Below, in pieces: positions 42,134 to 55,421 of a DNA stretch of 64,000 nt. A program made the translations under genes and the position numbers. This DNA comes from Centroberyx gerrardi. Taxonomy: Eukaryota > Chordata > Actinopteri > Beryciformes > Berycidae. Where the stretch lies: the NCBI RefSeq assembly GCF_048128805.1, contig NC_136016.1, positions 16,760,676-16,824,675 of the forward strand. Direction: 5' to 3'. The number at the start of each line of letters is the position of its first letter. Within the stretch, counting starts at the first letter, position 1. The notes under the pieces are model-generated. The model was not told the DNA's origin, ran no database searches, and saw nothing but the letters and a program-made list of their open reading frames with translations.

Positions 42134-44380
42134 ATTTTCTCCTATGACATGAAGGGATAAATGTTAGTGACATAAGTTCACTGAAAATCTCATATACAGA
42201 TATAAAAAAAAGTGAACATCTCATAAGAAGTTCTGGTTGGCTTATCATGTTAAAGGTTGAACCCTGAACTCAATTTAATTTTATTTTCATTGTCAGTTTT
42301 CCTCTTGGAATGACCTATGATTTTTTCATGTCTTTGGAATCTGTATTTGGAAGCTTCGTTTGCATTTTAATTGCTTATTATAATATTTTGGCCAAAAAGG
42401 AATTACTTTATATCTTGAGTTACATTAGAATGAGAAAATAGCAAAAGAAAAAAGAAGAAAAAACTCCATTTGCATCCTACTTTTCTATGAACATTGTCTG
42501 CACAGTACAATTGATCAACTAAAAAAAAAAAGCATCCATGATTAGAGAATTAAATGGCTCCAATTTCCTGGCTCTTGATATCCACATTACTGCATCTGTA
42601 ATATAGCTACATCTGTAATACAAATATACATTTAGTATTTATACATATAGTATTCAAAGAATCACATTGTTCTTTATTGTATTGCTACATTTCCCGATAT
42701 AGGTGCCCGTAACTAGTTCATGTTTAGGGCGGTACTCTCAAAAAGTATTTTAATTTTCTGTTGAAATGATAAATCTAGACCTAGATCACCGTCTCCCATG
42801 AGTGAGTCACCCAGTCGGTGGCTACCCAGCAAGCAGTGCAACAGCACTGTTTTGTAATTACAGAAATGAGTCTTCTTACCTGACACCCAGATGGTTCCTA
42901 ATAGAGCGGTGCACTCCTGCAGGTTACTAGTCTTTCTTTCCTTCACTCTTTGTTGATATTGTCTTTTTATCATTCCCTTAAGCCTCCCTACTGTGTATTT
43001 CCCTTTATGCAAATGCTTTGTTCAGTTGCAGAAGCATTTTTCCCTGAAAGACGCCACAGCACTATAAAGGTTATGACATATTTGCATCTCACAACAGTAT
43101 CTGTAAGGAGTCATACAGATCGAGTTGGGCTGTTGGTACAGATCGTGGCTGACACCACGGCAAATAAAACCACTGTTGAGCACATATTAGTATTAAACAT
43201 GTTTTATTTTTATTGCTCAACATTGTATCACACAATATTAAATACATATTTAACATGCAGATAACTGACAGTAGAGCTATGCAATTCCTTCTACATGAAA
43301 ACATGCATATACACACCACAACCCTCAGCTGAATATCTTGATTACATAAGATTTAACTACAAATGAAGAATGGGTATATATGTTTTCTTTATCCAGGAAC
43401 ATATTGGAACTCCTGATAAAATGCTATAACTTTTTAACCAAACAACAAATGAATTTGTTGCTGTGCAATACTGTTCATACCAAAAATGTATCTTCTTGTT
43501 CTGACCGTAGCCTGTTGTCAATGGGCTAAAACATGCAAAAACATCACCTTTAAAACCAATTTCGTGAGATACACTGACTCAGAAATCCACGAGGGGAAAG
43601 AGTGGGACAACCGACATGACAGTTAGCCTTTCTACTATATACTTTTATCCGCTTGTATTTTGTTGACTATTTGTATAAGGGAGCAATGTAAACTTAATCT
43701 TTGTATTAGGGACAAAAACAAATTTGAAAGTGGGTGAAAATGTTATTAACCTAAGCTTTGCCTCATTCAGTTTGCTTTTGTGCAAAGTCAAATCAATTCA
43801 AGTGCCTAATTACTTTTCAGAGACTGCAAGGTAATCAACAGTGTCAGCACAGATTTGAAAGATTTCATTCCAAAATGCCAAAAATCCATTTGATAAAAAT
43901 GTTCCCTGATATTCATCATTCAACATTTTAGAGTTGACTTAAGTATTTACAGTTGACTGCATCCTCAGAAAGGTTAAAGGTTTCAGGATGACTATCAAAA
44001 TCAATAATTGTTCATAAAAAAATATGACTTTCATGCCAACAATTTTGTCAAAATGGACATCACGGTTTTCAAATGTTGGATATCTTATTTATCTTATATC
44101 TTTATATATATTTTTGTTTCATATATCTTTATTTTATCCCAATGCATGCTTGTGTAGGAATCACTTTTCAAAGGTGGAGAGCTGCTGCTAGAGTGAGAGT
44201 TTAGAAAGTTTTCCTCTGTGAAAGGACACATCAGCTTTTATTCACAACTCACCCTTAAAAGAAAGTGGAGAAAGAGCAAACTGCCGCCTTCACCCACATT
44301 GATTCATTTACCACCTTTCTCTTCAGTTCACCTCTGTGTGTTTTGCGTCGTTCTGTCTCTCCTCTCTGTCCATCTGCGCT
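42134..44380. other. Intergenic region between the lectin and tnnt1 genes
   Basis: This region holds the 5' flanks of both diverging genes. A 5'UTR exon of the lectin probably lies at 42134-42160 or further up. I see no other exon, repeat with definable ends, or RNA gene. Confidence 0.5.
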
Positions 44381-44385
44381 CCTGC

Positions 44386-44704
44386 CACCTGTCTTTTTGT
44401 GTCTTGTTTCAGCTGTGAGGTCAGCAACAATCCCTTCGCTCATTATGCTGCCTGTCAGACTTCAGCTTGTTCTCCCAAAAGCCGCCAATAATCCACATAG
44501 TCCCCATCCTGTCCATCTTTACTAACCCATGCCACACACACACACACACTCACACACACTCACACACACATTTCAGTCCTCGTCACCTCCTTGTCCCCCC
44601 GGAGGATCCCTTATATAAACCTCTGTCTCCCCTCTAGTTGTGACTCCACTGGTTTTCCTCGGCAGTGACTGTCGTTCTTCTTTTCCTGTATCGTTTTTGT
44701 GCAG
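44386..44704 (+). promoter_or_regulatory. tnnt1: tnnt1 promoter and non-coding exon 1
   Basis: A TATA box (TATATAAA, about 44612) is preceded by two E-boxes of the myogenic type, CACCTG at 44386-44391 and CAGCTG at 44410-44415. An exon from about 44640 ends at the donor GTGCAG|GTATGT (44704). The next acceptor is at 48413, just upstream of the start codon. This layout fits a muscle-specific TATA promoter; MyoD-family binding is inference. Confidence 0.6.
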
Positions 44705-45409
44705 GTATGTAGTTTCCCTTTTCTTCTTCTGCAGTGTTTTGCTAAACCAACATGTTCCTCATGGTCTTGAACAGAGTCTTGATTTGAACCATCTAGAAGC
44801 AGGAGTTTACTGTCTTTCTGGAATATTTTCAGTCAATACCTCTTGCTGTAGAAGTAATATAAAGTTAGTATTGCAGGTAGGATTTTAATCCCATCAACCA
44901 TCAAAGCACTGTTGATATTTGGGCTTTTCATGTCTTAAACACAGTTCCCCATCATTATTATTAGGCACAATCCTTAATTACAGTATAGCGCCCCCTGTTG
45001 ATACACTTTTTGTGTACTGTGAAAGTGCCACTACTGGCTTTGATTACATAGTGCTTTATTGGATTGACGACGAGTCTTGCATGTATTTTAAGGCTGTACA
45101 CATTTTGTTTACATTGTTGTTTGTAATCTTGGGAATTAAACTGGCCTGTATGTTACATGAGCTATGATGGCTTATGAAAGTTTGAAAAAGCTTAAAGGTT
45201 AAACTCCTCAAGAACATGTAAATGTTGGTGAATTAAAGATGAATATAAATGATGAAATAAATTCCAGATTCTATCTTTAACCAACACAAGTTGTTCTGAC
45301 TGAATATACCCAATCAATCTTGAATTCTTTCAGTCACATAAAGGCGTCATATATTATATAATTTATTTCTAAAATCAGGAACCCAGGAGTTATTTTCGGT
45401 GCCCTTGGC

Positions 45410-46933
45410 CTGTCTCCCTGTCTCCCTGTCTCTCTGTCTCTCTGTCTCTCTGTCTCCCTGTCTCTCTGTCTCCCTGTCTCCCTGTCTCCCTGTCTCTCTG
45501 TCTCCCTGTCTCCCTGTCTCCCTGTCTCCCTGTCTCTCTGTCTCTCTGTCTCTCTGTCTCTCTGTCTCTCTGTCTCCCTGTCTCTCTGTCTCCCTGTCTC
45601 TCTGTCTCCCTGTCTCTCTGTCTCTCTGTCTCCCTGTCTCCCTGTCTCTGTCTCCCTGTCTCCCTGTCTCTCTGTCTCTGTCTCCCTGTCTCCCTGTCTC
45701 TGTCTCTCTGTCTCCCTGTCTCTGTCTCCCTGTCTCCCTGTCTCTCTGTCTCTGTCTCCCTGTCTCTCTGTCTCCCTGTCTCCCTGTCTCTGTCTCCCTG
45801 TCTCTCTGTCTCTGTCTCCCTGTCTCTCTGTCTCTGTCTCCCTGTCTCTCTGTCTCTGTCTCCCTGTCTCTCTGTCTCCCTGTCTCTCTGTCTCTCTGTC
45901 TCCCTGTCTCCCTGTCTCTGTCTCCCTGTCTCCCTGTCTCCCTGTCTCTGTCTCCCTGTCTCTCTGTCTCTGTCTCCCTGTCTCTCTGTCTCTGTCTCCC
46001 TGTCTCTCTGTCTCTGTCTCCCTGTCTCCCTGTCTCTCTGTCTCCCTGTCTCCCTGTCTCTGTCTCCCTGTCTCTCTGTCTCTGTCTCCCTGTCTCTCTG
46101 TCTCCCTGTCTCCCTGTCTCTCTGTCTCTCTGTCTCTCTGTCTCCCTGTCTCTGTCTCCCTGTCTCCCTGTCTCCCTGTCTCTCTGTCTCCCTGTCTCCC
46201 TGTCTCTCTGTCTCTCTGTCTCCCTGTCTCCCTGTCTCCCTGTCTCTCTGTCTCTGTCTCCCTGTCTCCCTGTCTCCCTGTCTCTCTGTCTCCCTGTCTC
46301 CCTGTCTCTCTGTCTCTCTGTCTCCCTGTCTCCCTGTCTCCCTGTCTCTGTCTCCCTGTCTCCCTGTCTCTGTCTCTCTGTCTCCCTGTCTCCCTGTCTC
46401 TGTCTCCCTGTCTCCCTGTCTCTCTGTCTCCCTGTCTCTCTGTCTCTCTGTCTCCCTGTCTCTCTGTCTCCCTGTCTCCCTGTCTCTCTGTCTCTGTCTC
46501 CCTGTCTCTCTGTCTCCCTGTCTCTCTGTCTCTCTGTCTCCCTGTCTCCCTGTCTCTCTGTCTCCCTGTCTCCCTGTCTCTCTGTCTCTCTGTCTCTCTG
46601 TCTCCTTGTCTCCCTGTCTCTCTGTCTCCCTGTCTCCCTGTCTCCCTGTCTCTCTGTCTCCCTGTCTCTCTGTCTCTCTGTCTCTCTGTCTCCCTGTCTC
46701 TCTGTCTCTCTGTCTCCCTGTCTCTCTGTCTCTCTGTCTCTCTGTCTCTCTGTCTCCCTGTCTCCCTGTCTCCCTGTCTCTCTGTCTCTCTGTCTCTCTG
46801 TCTCTTTGTCTCCCTGTCTCTCTGTCTCCCTGTCTCCCTGTCTCTCTGTCTCTCTGTCTCTCTGTCTCCCTGTCTCTCTGTCTCTCTGTCTCCCTGTCTC
46901 TCTGTCTCCCTGTCTCCCTGTCTCTCTGTCTCT
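45410..46933. repeat. 1.5-kb minisatellite of CTGTCTCC/CTGTCTCT units
   Basis: About 190 tandem units of 8 bases, each CTGTCTCC or CTGTCTCT, with occasional 6-base units (CTGTCT). It lies in tnnt1 intron 1. Because unit length times three is 24 bases and stop codons never arise, both strands stay open for over 500 codons. The resulting proteins (Thr-Gly-Arg-Gln-type on minus, Ser-Leu-Cys-Pro-type on plus) are artefacts of the repeat. Confidence 0.97.
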
Positions 46934-47559
46934 CCTGTTGAGGTTGTCTCTGTCTGTCAGTTTGGCCAGAACCGTTCCACAATGAAGCAACGTGATGAAT
47001 TCCTCTCCCAATCCCTCATCTGCCTTTTGTCCTGGTGCCCATGTTTACTCAGATCCACATGCTCATGCTCTGAGGTCTGGGCTAAAAGCTAACTATGGAG
47101 GGATCGAAGCGACTCAGGCGGCTTCAGTCCTTGATCTGCCATGTTAATGCACTCAAAGACAGTTGGTCTGGGAAGGCCTCCAGTTGCTGGCATTGAAGAT
47201 AGTGTTTGGAAAATTGTCTCCATTGTTGGGGTGTCTGGCCAGAAACCCCCATGGTCAGGCGTGGGTCCTCATTCTGTATGTTGAGTCAGTCTAAATGCCT
47301 ATAAGCAGCTCTTCAGATTGTTTTGACTAGGTCCCTTTGCTCTCTGTAGCATCATACTATACTATCTCCTGTATATCAACTGTAAATCACACTCAAATAT
47401 AGAAACTAGTAAAGTTATGGTCAAGAATGATGAAATAAGTGTATTTATGGGGCTCATGTATTTATGGGGCTACATGAGACTTGGTTTATTGACTACATCC
47501 CTGCAGTTCAGTGGGGCTGTGAGTAGATCAAATGATAATAGTGGACTTGGCTGGTGTTA

Positions 47560-47830
47560 ATAGTGGCCTGCAGACCGGCTTAATCTCTCCATCCCACGTT
47601 CTCTCTTGCAAATCAAATTAAACACGGAGGATTGGCCAGCTGATACCTTGCTCTTATCTGGGTAACAGGACACTGTTCCAGCCGAGTCCCCCGGCCCCTT
47701 TCTATTCCTAGCTCATTAGCTACAAATGGCCTTTCCCTTAATCTTGTTCTCGCAGCAAAAACAGTGACCCGTGTTGAAGGTGTGGTTCACCCCCAGCGGC
47801 CACCGCACACAAGTCGTGTACTTTGTGCCC
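47560..47830. promoter_or_regulatory. Candidate enhancer in tnnt1 intron 1
   Basis: A repeat-free, GC-balanced stretch between AT-rich sequence, with a CAGCTG E-box at 47637-47642 followed by TTATCTGGGTAACAGG (GATA-like). It is only suggestive: no conservation data were available. Confidence 0.25.
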
Positions 47831-48420
47831 TCTGATACTCTGACACCATGACACAAAAGGATAACTCTTTTACAACTTTTACATCTGAGCCACCTGGACT
47901 GTCATGTTAGTGTAGTAATGAGTTTGTTATAGTATTAAAATAACAACTTTGACATGTATCATATAGGAATATAGGAATTCAATTTTTCCTCTATATACAT
48001 ATATGATCAAATATGTTGATTGTTAAATTGTTAAAATGTTATACATTTGTTACATTGTTAAAATTTGATTTTGTTTGAGTGGTTAAATTTAGTGCATTTT
48101 CAAAAATTTTATAGGCAGTTTCAGACTAACTCCAGTGTCTCTCCTCACTAAAACATTGCTAAAATCCTCCCAATCTGTATCTGAATTTGAACTGGAAAGT
48201 CTCCAATCAGCAGGTTCACCTTATCTGAATCAGGTCCAGTATTGTGACTATTCTGCCTGTGAGGACTTGGTCTACAAATTCATGCAATAGATTTAACTAA
48301 ACTATCCTGAGCCATATTATATTTGAAAACAAAATCATGAAAACTGAATAATATAATGTTCTAATGTGAATATGAATCAGTAATGTTTGTCTTGTATGGT
48401 TCTCTCTCTCCAGTGTCACC

Positions 48421-51400
48421 ATGTCTGATGTAGAAGAAGAGCATGAGTGAGTCGTCCAATCTTATCAGTTAAATCCCTGTTTCATGTTGACAAACTTCTG
48501 TACATGCATGATACATTACCTTCTGTTTATGGTGTGATTGATATATTCTTTTATTTCTTTCTCATCAGGCATCAGGAGGGTAAGGACATTGGGGTTTTAT
48601 GAATTTGTAGTTGTTTCATCTCTCCTCTCTCCTCTCATCTGGCCACTCTGTTACTCATTCTTTCTTTCTTCAGAGGAAGAGGAGGAGCAGGGAGAGGGAG
48701 GTGAGATTTCGACGCTAAACTGTGTTGATTTCATCCACTTAACTCCCATCAGATATAACTTTCACCGGCAACACGGCTTCACATGAGGCTGTATCAGAGT
48801 CAAAACATCACATGTCCCCACAGGAGGGATTATAAAATGTAAATTATGTTTTGCCTTATGATGTTTGCTTTTAGCTTCAACACTCACCGAGCCCGTCGTG
48901 TTCGTGTAAGGCTGCTGAGTCCTGTGTAGGCAGCATGCAAAATATATTTCCCAGAAATGTGTTCCTGTTTCCTGAATGTAAATTTCTGCCCATAAACGGT
49001 CAAGGAACATTGAATCAGTATACTGGCCTTCAAAGCCAAAGACCACTAACTGTAAGAGCAGTGAAACTGAGAAACATAACTTCAAGGTTTAATTCCTGAC
49101 CTGACAAAGGGATTGTTTGTACAAAAGTGGATAGTATAGTATTTAATAGCAAGTGTGGCTATAATTTCTGTCTAAATGAAATCTAAACCTTAATCCTTTT
49201 TTGAACACACACAAAATGTTCTTCCTGTTGTATTGCAGTACACAAATCATAGTTAATAAGCAGAATGGCTGTACAGCACTGTGGGTTTTCAGTGTGTTTA
49301 ACCTCAGGTTTGATCCAATTTTCTTTTTGACTAGTGTGCTGTGTCATTTATTGCTACATTGCTTCTTTGCCTCTCAAGAGTTTTCCTTGAATTGATCTTG
49401 TGTTTTCTAGTCTAACACAGTGGGTTTTGAAAGTAAACTGGCCACACTCTCTCTGGTTATTAATTCACTTTTTCATTTCCATTCTGGCTGACATACTGAA
49501 GAAGAACGACCCAAATACAAGTATGTATGAGCATTCACATGAGAATACATTTGAGAATATTTTCAATGTTTACCACTGATATCTGCATTGTATAGCATTG
49601 AAAATAATCTGATCTGCCTCCAAGGATAGTATAGCACAGAGAAGTAACAGTCTGTCATGAAATAAATACATTGATATGTATTTTAAATGTGTCAGAAGTG
49701 CTTTCATGTTCCTTTACAGGCCGCCGGTCTCACAGCTTGCTGCCCCCAAAATCCCTGAGGGAGAGCGGGTAGACTTTGATGTACGTTTCCCCTAAAACCC
49801 TTCTGAATGAAATGCATACATGATTATTCTAATAACAGCATTAATGCGATCCATGCATCCACTGGTCCCTCTCAGGACATCCACAGGAAGAGGATGGAGA
49901 AGGATCTGCTGGAGCTGCAGACTCTGATCGACGTCCACTTTGACCAGAGGAAGAAAGAGGAAGAGGAGCTGATTGGGCTCAAAGACAGGATCGTAATGCC
50001 TTTCTCTCCCTTCCATTCCCATACTCTATTTTTGTCCAACCTCTTTCCCCCCCCCCATCTGTTTGTCTGGAAGAAAGAGATGTGAGGATGCACTGACCAA
50101 TGTGGAGAATGGTCGGTGATTTAATGAGCTGTGTGTGTGAATGTGCCAGATGATGCAACATGTAGTCGTTCTGTTGTAGGAGAGCCGGCGGGCAGAAAGA
50201 GCTGAGCAGCAGCGCGTGAGAGCTGAAAAAGAGCGAGACAGACAGACAAGGATTGCGGTAAATAACGAATGCAGGGGCTTTTGAATTAGTACTGTATTAC
50301 ATATGTCGTTGTAGCCATGCCTGTTGATAATCTGCTAAATTACCATGGTCAAATCAAAATGAATTGAACTATTAATGTGTACTTTATAAGTTTTGAGTTT
50401 CCAAGAAAGAAGAAAATACCGTCTTGTTCTTCAGGAGGAAAGACAGAGGAAGGAGGATGAGGAGGCGAAGAAGAGGGCAGAGGATGAGGCCAAGAAGAAG
50501 AAAGTGCTCTCCAACATGGGGGCTCACTTTGGAGGCTTCCTGGCTAAGGTCAGCATAACGCTCATATCATATCTGGTTGTTCAGTGGAATATTGAATTTG
50601 TGGGCTGGTTTTTGTATGTGGAGCGTATGTATCCTCTGCATGCTGGTCTGAGCCTTGACGTGTCTGTCTGATCTTTCATAGAAAGTTGGATGTGTTTGAT
50701 TGTTTCCTGCAGGCAGAGCAGAGGAGAGGGAAGAAACAGACAGGGAGGGAGATAAAGAAGAAGACTCTGGCGGAGAGACGCATGCCGCTGGCCACTGACA
50801 ACCTGAGAGAAGACGGCCTGAGGTCAGTTAAGACCGGGACCCTCAGAGCCTTGAGGCTGTTTTTGAACTAAGGAAATAGTGGGAACTTGTAAATAATCTA
50901 GCATAACTTCTGCAGCTTTATACACCTTGTTGCCAGCAGGGATGATTTGTCAGTTGGATTATAGTTTCAAATAAACACTTACTACTTTCCATCCCATGTT
51001 GTAGACATTTTGAGTTGGGTAAGCTTGCCAAAGCTTGGAACAGATGTGGAAAATTCCCTATTGATTTTTCATCACCATTATCCTCCAAAAGTAAGAAATT
51101 AGGGACTGAAAACAGTGAAAGCACACAGTTCAGTGGTTTCCCATTGCTGATGTTCTCATGGCTGTTTCAGAGAGCGAGCCAAGGAAATGTGGGGATGGAT
51201 CTACCAGCTGGAGTCAGAGAAGTTTGACCTGACTGAGAAGATGAGGAGGCAGAAGTACGAGGTGAGCTGAAAAGGTCGGCTTCCACGTCATTTGTGACTT
51301 CAGATTCCCAGCACATATTTGAATGTCTTTTTTTATTTCTTCAGATCAATGTCCTCCTGAACAGAATTCAACATGCTCAGAAATTGTGAGTCGATTTGCT

Positions 51401-51811
51401 TGTCTCAGTGTACCGTGACCCCCTTCCTCTCCATCCCCCCCAACATACTCAAGAGTGCCACTTTTAAGATGCCACTCTTAACCTCACATACGTAACACTT
51501 TGCATAGAGCATGCAAAGATGTCAAACTTTGAATGTGTTGTTGTCACACATGCAGTAAATGTAAAACTCCCTCATAACTCTTAAATAGGTGCCCCATTGG
51601 TTTTGTTTGCACAATCTAAGATAACTAACAGTATGGACATATAACTGTTATAAAGCCATTATATCCCCATTTAATGACAGACACACGTGCATTTACTGAT
51701 TCTGATTTGTGTGTAATATGACTATTCATAACCTTCTCTGACTCTTTCTTCTCCTCTCCATCCAGCAAAAAAGGCCACGGTAAAGGAAAGGTTGGAGGAC
51801 GCTGGAAGTGA
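48421..51811 (+). CDS. tnnt1: Troponin T, slow skeletal muscle type
   Basis: Tropomyosin-binding subunit of troponin, anchoring the calcium switch to the thin filament. Coding exons: 48421-48446, 48569-48579, 48674-48700, 49502-49520, 49720-49780, 49876-49992, 50180-50257, 50435-50548, 50713-50822, 51171-51261, 51345-51385, 51766-51811, giving 246 residues. The acidic N-terminus ([10 protein letters not shown] to EEEEEQGEG) is built from micro-exons of 11, 27 and 19 bases, which are likely spliced alternatively. The core [20 protein letters not shown] starts the first tropomyosin-binding region. RREQ-type coiled coil and [15 protein letters not shown] follow, then the [23 protein letters not shown] coiled coil that pairs with troponin I. 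The ending KGKVGGRWK matches TNNT1 rather than the fast TNNT3. Linkage to dnaaf3 and syt5 agrees. Small extra exons could have been missed. Confidence 0.9.
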
Positions 51812-52390
51812 ACACACACACACACACACACAGGAGGCACAGAGAAGCAAGAAGACAGTTCACTGGTTTCAGGAAAATGTTACAGCAATGATGCAGTTTT
51901 TCATCCCTTGAGCTAACTGGAAAATAATTGTTTGCTGTGTGGCATTTACTGAAATAGTTCCAAATCACAAAATAATTATTAAAATGCACATACAACTAAA
52001 ATGGGCATTTTCTATCAGTGTAATTCAAAGGGGAAATTAAATTCCAAGTATGAAAAATATAGAGAATTTTATTATCATTCCTGAAAATGTAGACATTGAA
52101 AAATTCATCAACAGTCTTGCAGCTAATTCAAGCAGCTAACACAAACAAAAATTCCTCAACAGTTAGAAAAATAATCAAAGCACAATAATAATGAATAACT
52201 ATATGTGAGGCATTTGACAAATTACTACAAATAGGCTAGTAGTCTTCCTTATTCAAACTGCATAAGATCTCATAAAATCTCTGAGGTCTTGACTTTCAGT
52301 GAGTTTCATCATATGAAGGTGGAGGTGGAGGTGCTGGTGATGTGAGAGCAGAGTGAAATGTGTTCTGAGCTCGGCTGGATTCAGCCAGCT
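51812..52390. other. Shared 3' region of converging tnnt1 and dnaaf3
   Basis: Only 579 bases separate the two stop codons. A plus-strand ATTAAA at 51978-51983 could end tnnt1. A minus-strand AATAAA (TTTATT at 52068-52073) could end dnaaf3. The two 3'UTRs would then end within about 100 bases of each other or overlap slightly. No other gene fits here. Confidence 0.6.
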
Positions 52391-54044
52391 TCACTCCTCC
52401 TGCAGTGTGAACGTGGCGTGGACGTCATCATCGCTCTTCGCCTCGTGCCTCGGCTCAAATCCAGCCTCTCCAGCGACGTTCACCACTTTCTGTGCAAAGC
52501 CTGCTTCCTGCTCTCTGGTCAGGTCCAATAGGTACCTGAGATATACGAGGACACATTAAGATAAATGTAAAGACTTAAATATAAACTATTCTCACTAAAA
52601 AATGATCGTGTCTATCACTGAACTGAAATATGGAATATGTGGTAAACACAGCAGACTGAAACACACAAGAATGGGTTAACAAACAACAGCTAATACTCTA
52701 AAATCTGATTTGTGTTTGTCATGTGTAGTGCATGGCAGAATGACTGCGTGCTCTAGTCTGGTGACTGAATTGTCGCCATGGTAACAGGCCCTGTTACTAT
52801 AAAAACCCTCACTTGGCCAACTCCACGATGAGAACAGCTTTCGGTGCTGCAATCTGTCTCAGCGCAGGGCCCAACTGGTGCACCGAGCTTTACAATATTG
52901 ACCGAGAGGGAGAGAGAAATACAGGCAGTGAGACATGCTTGGCAGTCAAAATGAGTCTGCAGTAGAGATGACTGGGCTGTGAATGGCTACTCTGAGATAT
53001 TTAGGTTCAGTTACTCTATTTCCATGTCAAAATATATGCATTATGCATTATGTCACGTGATATTTGAATGATTTGCAAAAACGGCTCACACCTGGCAGAA
53101 CAGTAGATGGTGTTGAAGAACTGAGAGTATTTCTGTTTTTCTGGCACTTTGGAAAGAGAGTCCAAAGGCAAGAAGGTGACTGAGATCCCATTCAGATGCA
53201 TCAGGTCTGAAAAGGATTGGGGTAGATTCAGTACAAAATCAATTAAGTTATGTGTTTCACTCCATTTATCACATACACTAGTATATATCATTTTTTCATG
53301 TGCTAAACATCAGCACAGGCTTCACAACGATGACAGTATTCTGCCATGCGCTGGAAGCCTCCAGACCCAGTGCACATTTACATATCTTTAATGCATTTAA
53401 ACAGCGATATCAAAACACACTGGAACAAACAACGTGCTTTGTCACAAGTCTTCGTCAAGTTCGCTCATCCATCAGAGTCTAAACCCTTTCAGTATGAGCT
53501 AGAGTGCATTTTTGTCACTGTGTGAACTAATACTGCTGCTCTAACCAGCACTGCACTGCTGCTCATCTACAACCACAGGCCTGCTTATGTTAATATGTGG
53601 CCGTTTACCATTAATGCTGACAGATTCGCGGTAACCCTCTGGCTGTGAGGTCGGCTCCTCTGCGTCTGTTGTCTCTCTGTCTGACTGAGGAGGAGTGGAG
53701 CTGCTCCTTCTACAGGACAACGACTGGAACAAGGCCTGCACATTGGCAAAGGAGATATCCTGGGCTGTCTGAGGATATGGAGGAGGCAGTGAGGACAAAA
53801 GAAGGAATTACCCCGTTCTTCAACATGTACAAAATTTACTGCAAGTGAACACTGATGGTTTGAACTGGCACAGACATAAACAACAATGGAAAACATGCAA
53901 ACCACGTAGTTATTACATTTTACCTTGATATGTTGCCCATTCTGTGTCTGCAGCAGGCTCTTGTCATCAGTCTCAATGCCAAAGGAGAGGTAAGGACTGG
54001 AAACAATGTCTCCCCAGTAGCCCCTAGCTGCCACTTTGTCACCC

Positions 54045-54075
<31 letters not shown>

Positions 54076-55372
54076 GAATGAAAGTCGAGTTCCTTCATGA
54101 TATCACAGAATCACTGCATCATGTACTGTGTCAAACTACAAAAAAAAGAATACTTACATGACTGAATACTCTTGCGGAGAGCAAAGTTGAATTAGTTATT
54201 TGGTAGGAACCTTCCCTCATTTCAAACGCCACGCCCCGCTCCCTCCATCGAACATACTGTTGTTTGTTGATGACGCCGCACTGAAGATACACAACAAGTA
54301 CAGAATGAGTGTCCACATTACAACGTCTAAGCCTCCAAATCACTTCGTAAAGAGTCTGTGTCATTGTGAGTTGCCTGTTTGCTTGGCCGCTTTTTAAGAA
54401 TAAATTCTGGGAGCAAATTCAAATTGATTTGGGCAGCAGTTACAATCTGCCAACAGAGAAAAAAGGTGCAAACAATGGTCAGATACCCCTTTCTGGTGCA
54501 GCTTCATGGAAAGGTCCCAGTCGAAGCAGCCCTTCCTGGAGTCGTAGCGTGTTCCCAGGTGCTGCCTGACCCGGCCGTCCCAGATCTTGCTTATCGAGAC
54601 AGGAGCAGATGAAGACGAGGAGGACGGAGGCTGGATCCACAGCTTGAATATCCTGGCCAGCTCATCTCGCTCCTTGTACTGTAGAAATATGCAAATTATA
54701 CAGCAGCAGGATTCTCTGACTGAGCGGACCTCAGTGTCTGATTTCAGATGAAATAGTTTGAAATCTTACAGAAACACTGAAGGACAGACTTATTAAACAG
54801 TGTCTTCCCACCTTGAGCTGAGTTGTGTCCAGGCAGGAGTGTGTGGCTGTCTCCAGTGTGTCAGTAACAGACAGAGAGAGCTGGGATGCCGCGCGCCTCA
54901 GTGTCTCCTCCGTCTGGCTGCGGATCTCACTGTTCCCAAACACCTCCAGGAAAACCTCTGTCTTCTCTGAGAATAAAACCATGGTGAGATAAGCTACAGG
55001 TTAGGACACAACTAGTTTTATATATATTATAAGGTAATTAAATAAGATACATTACAACGTGGACCCACCATGAAGTCCCACACTTTCCTGAGGTGTTAGA
55101 GCCAGATAGAGGAGCAGCAACTGTCTCGCCACCACCTCCATACTGTTTTCTATTACCCATATCTACAGGGGAGCAGAGAGGAAGTTTACACTACACATTA
55201 CAGCAATCTATTCTCACTGGTCACATGATAAACAGACCGGGGCTCACATGAAGGCTGTCTGTGTCCCGCAAACTGGCGATGGTCTTCAGGATGTGTCGTA
55301 GATCTCCACTGCCCACCAGCAAAACATTGACACCCCCTTCCTGTCTCACAGGGCCTGTCTCACAGAGAGAGG

Positions 55373-55421
<49 letters not shown>

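Noticed and set aside
45347-47011. Open frames of 528-554 codons on both strands
   Set aside because: They are created by the 8-base minisatellite, which has no stop codons in any of these frames. The composition is purely periodic and no splice or start context supports a gene.
51812-52390. A troponin I gene between tnnt1 and dnaaf3
   Set aside because: Expected from human gene order, but the gap is too short and shows no troponin I exon on either strand.
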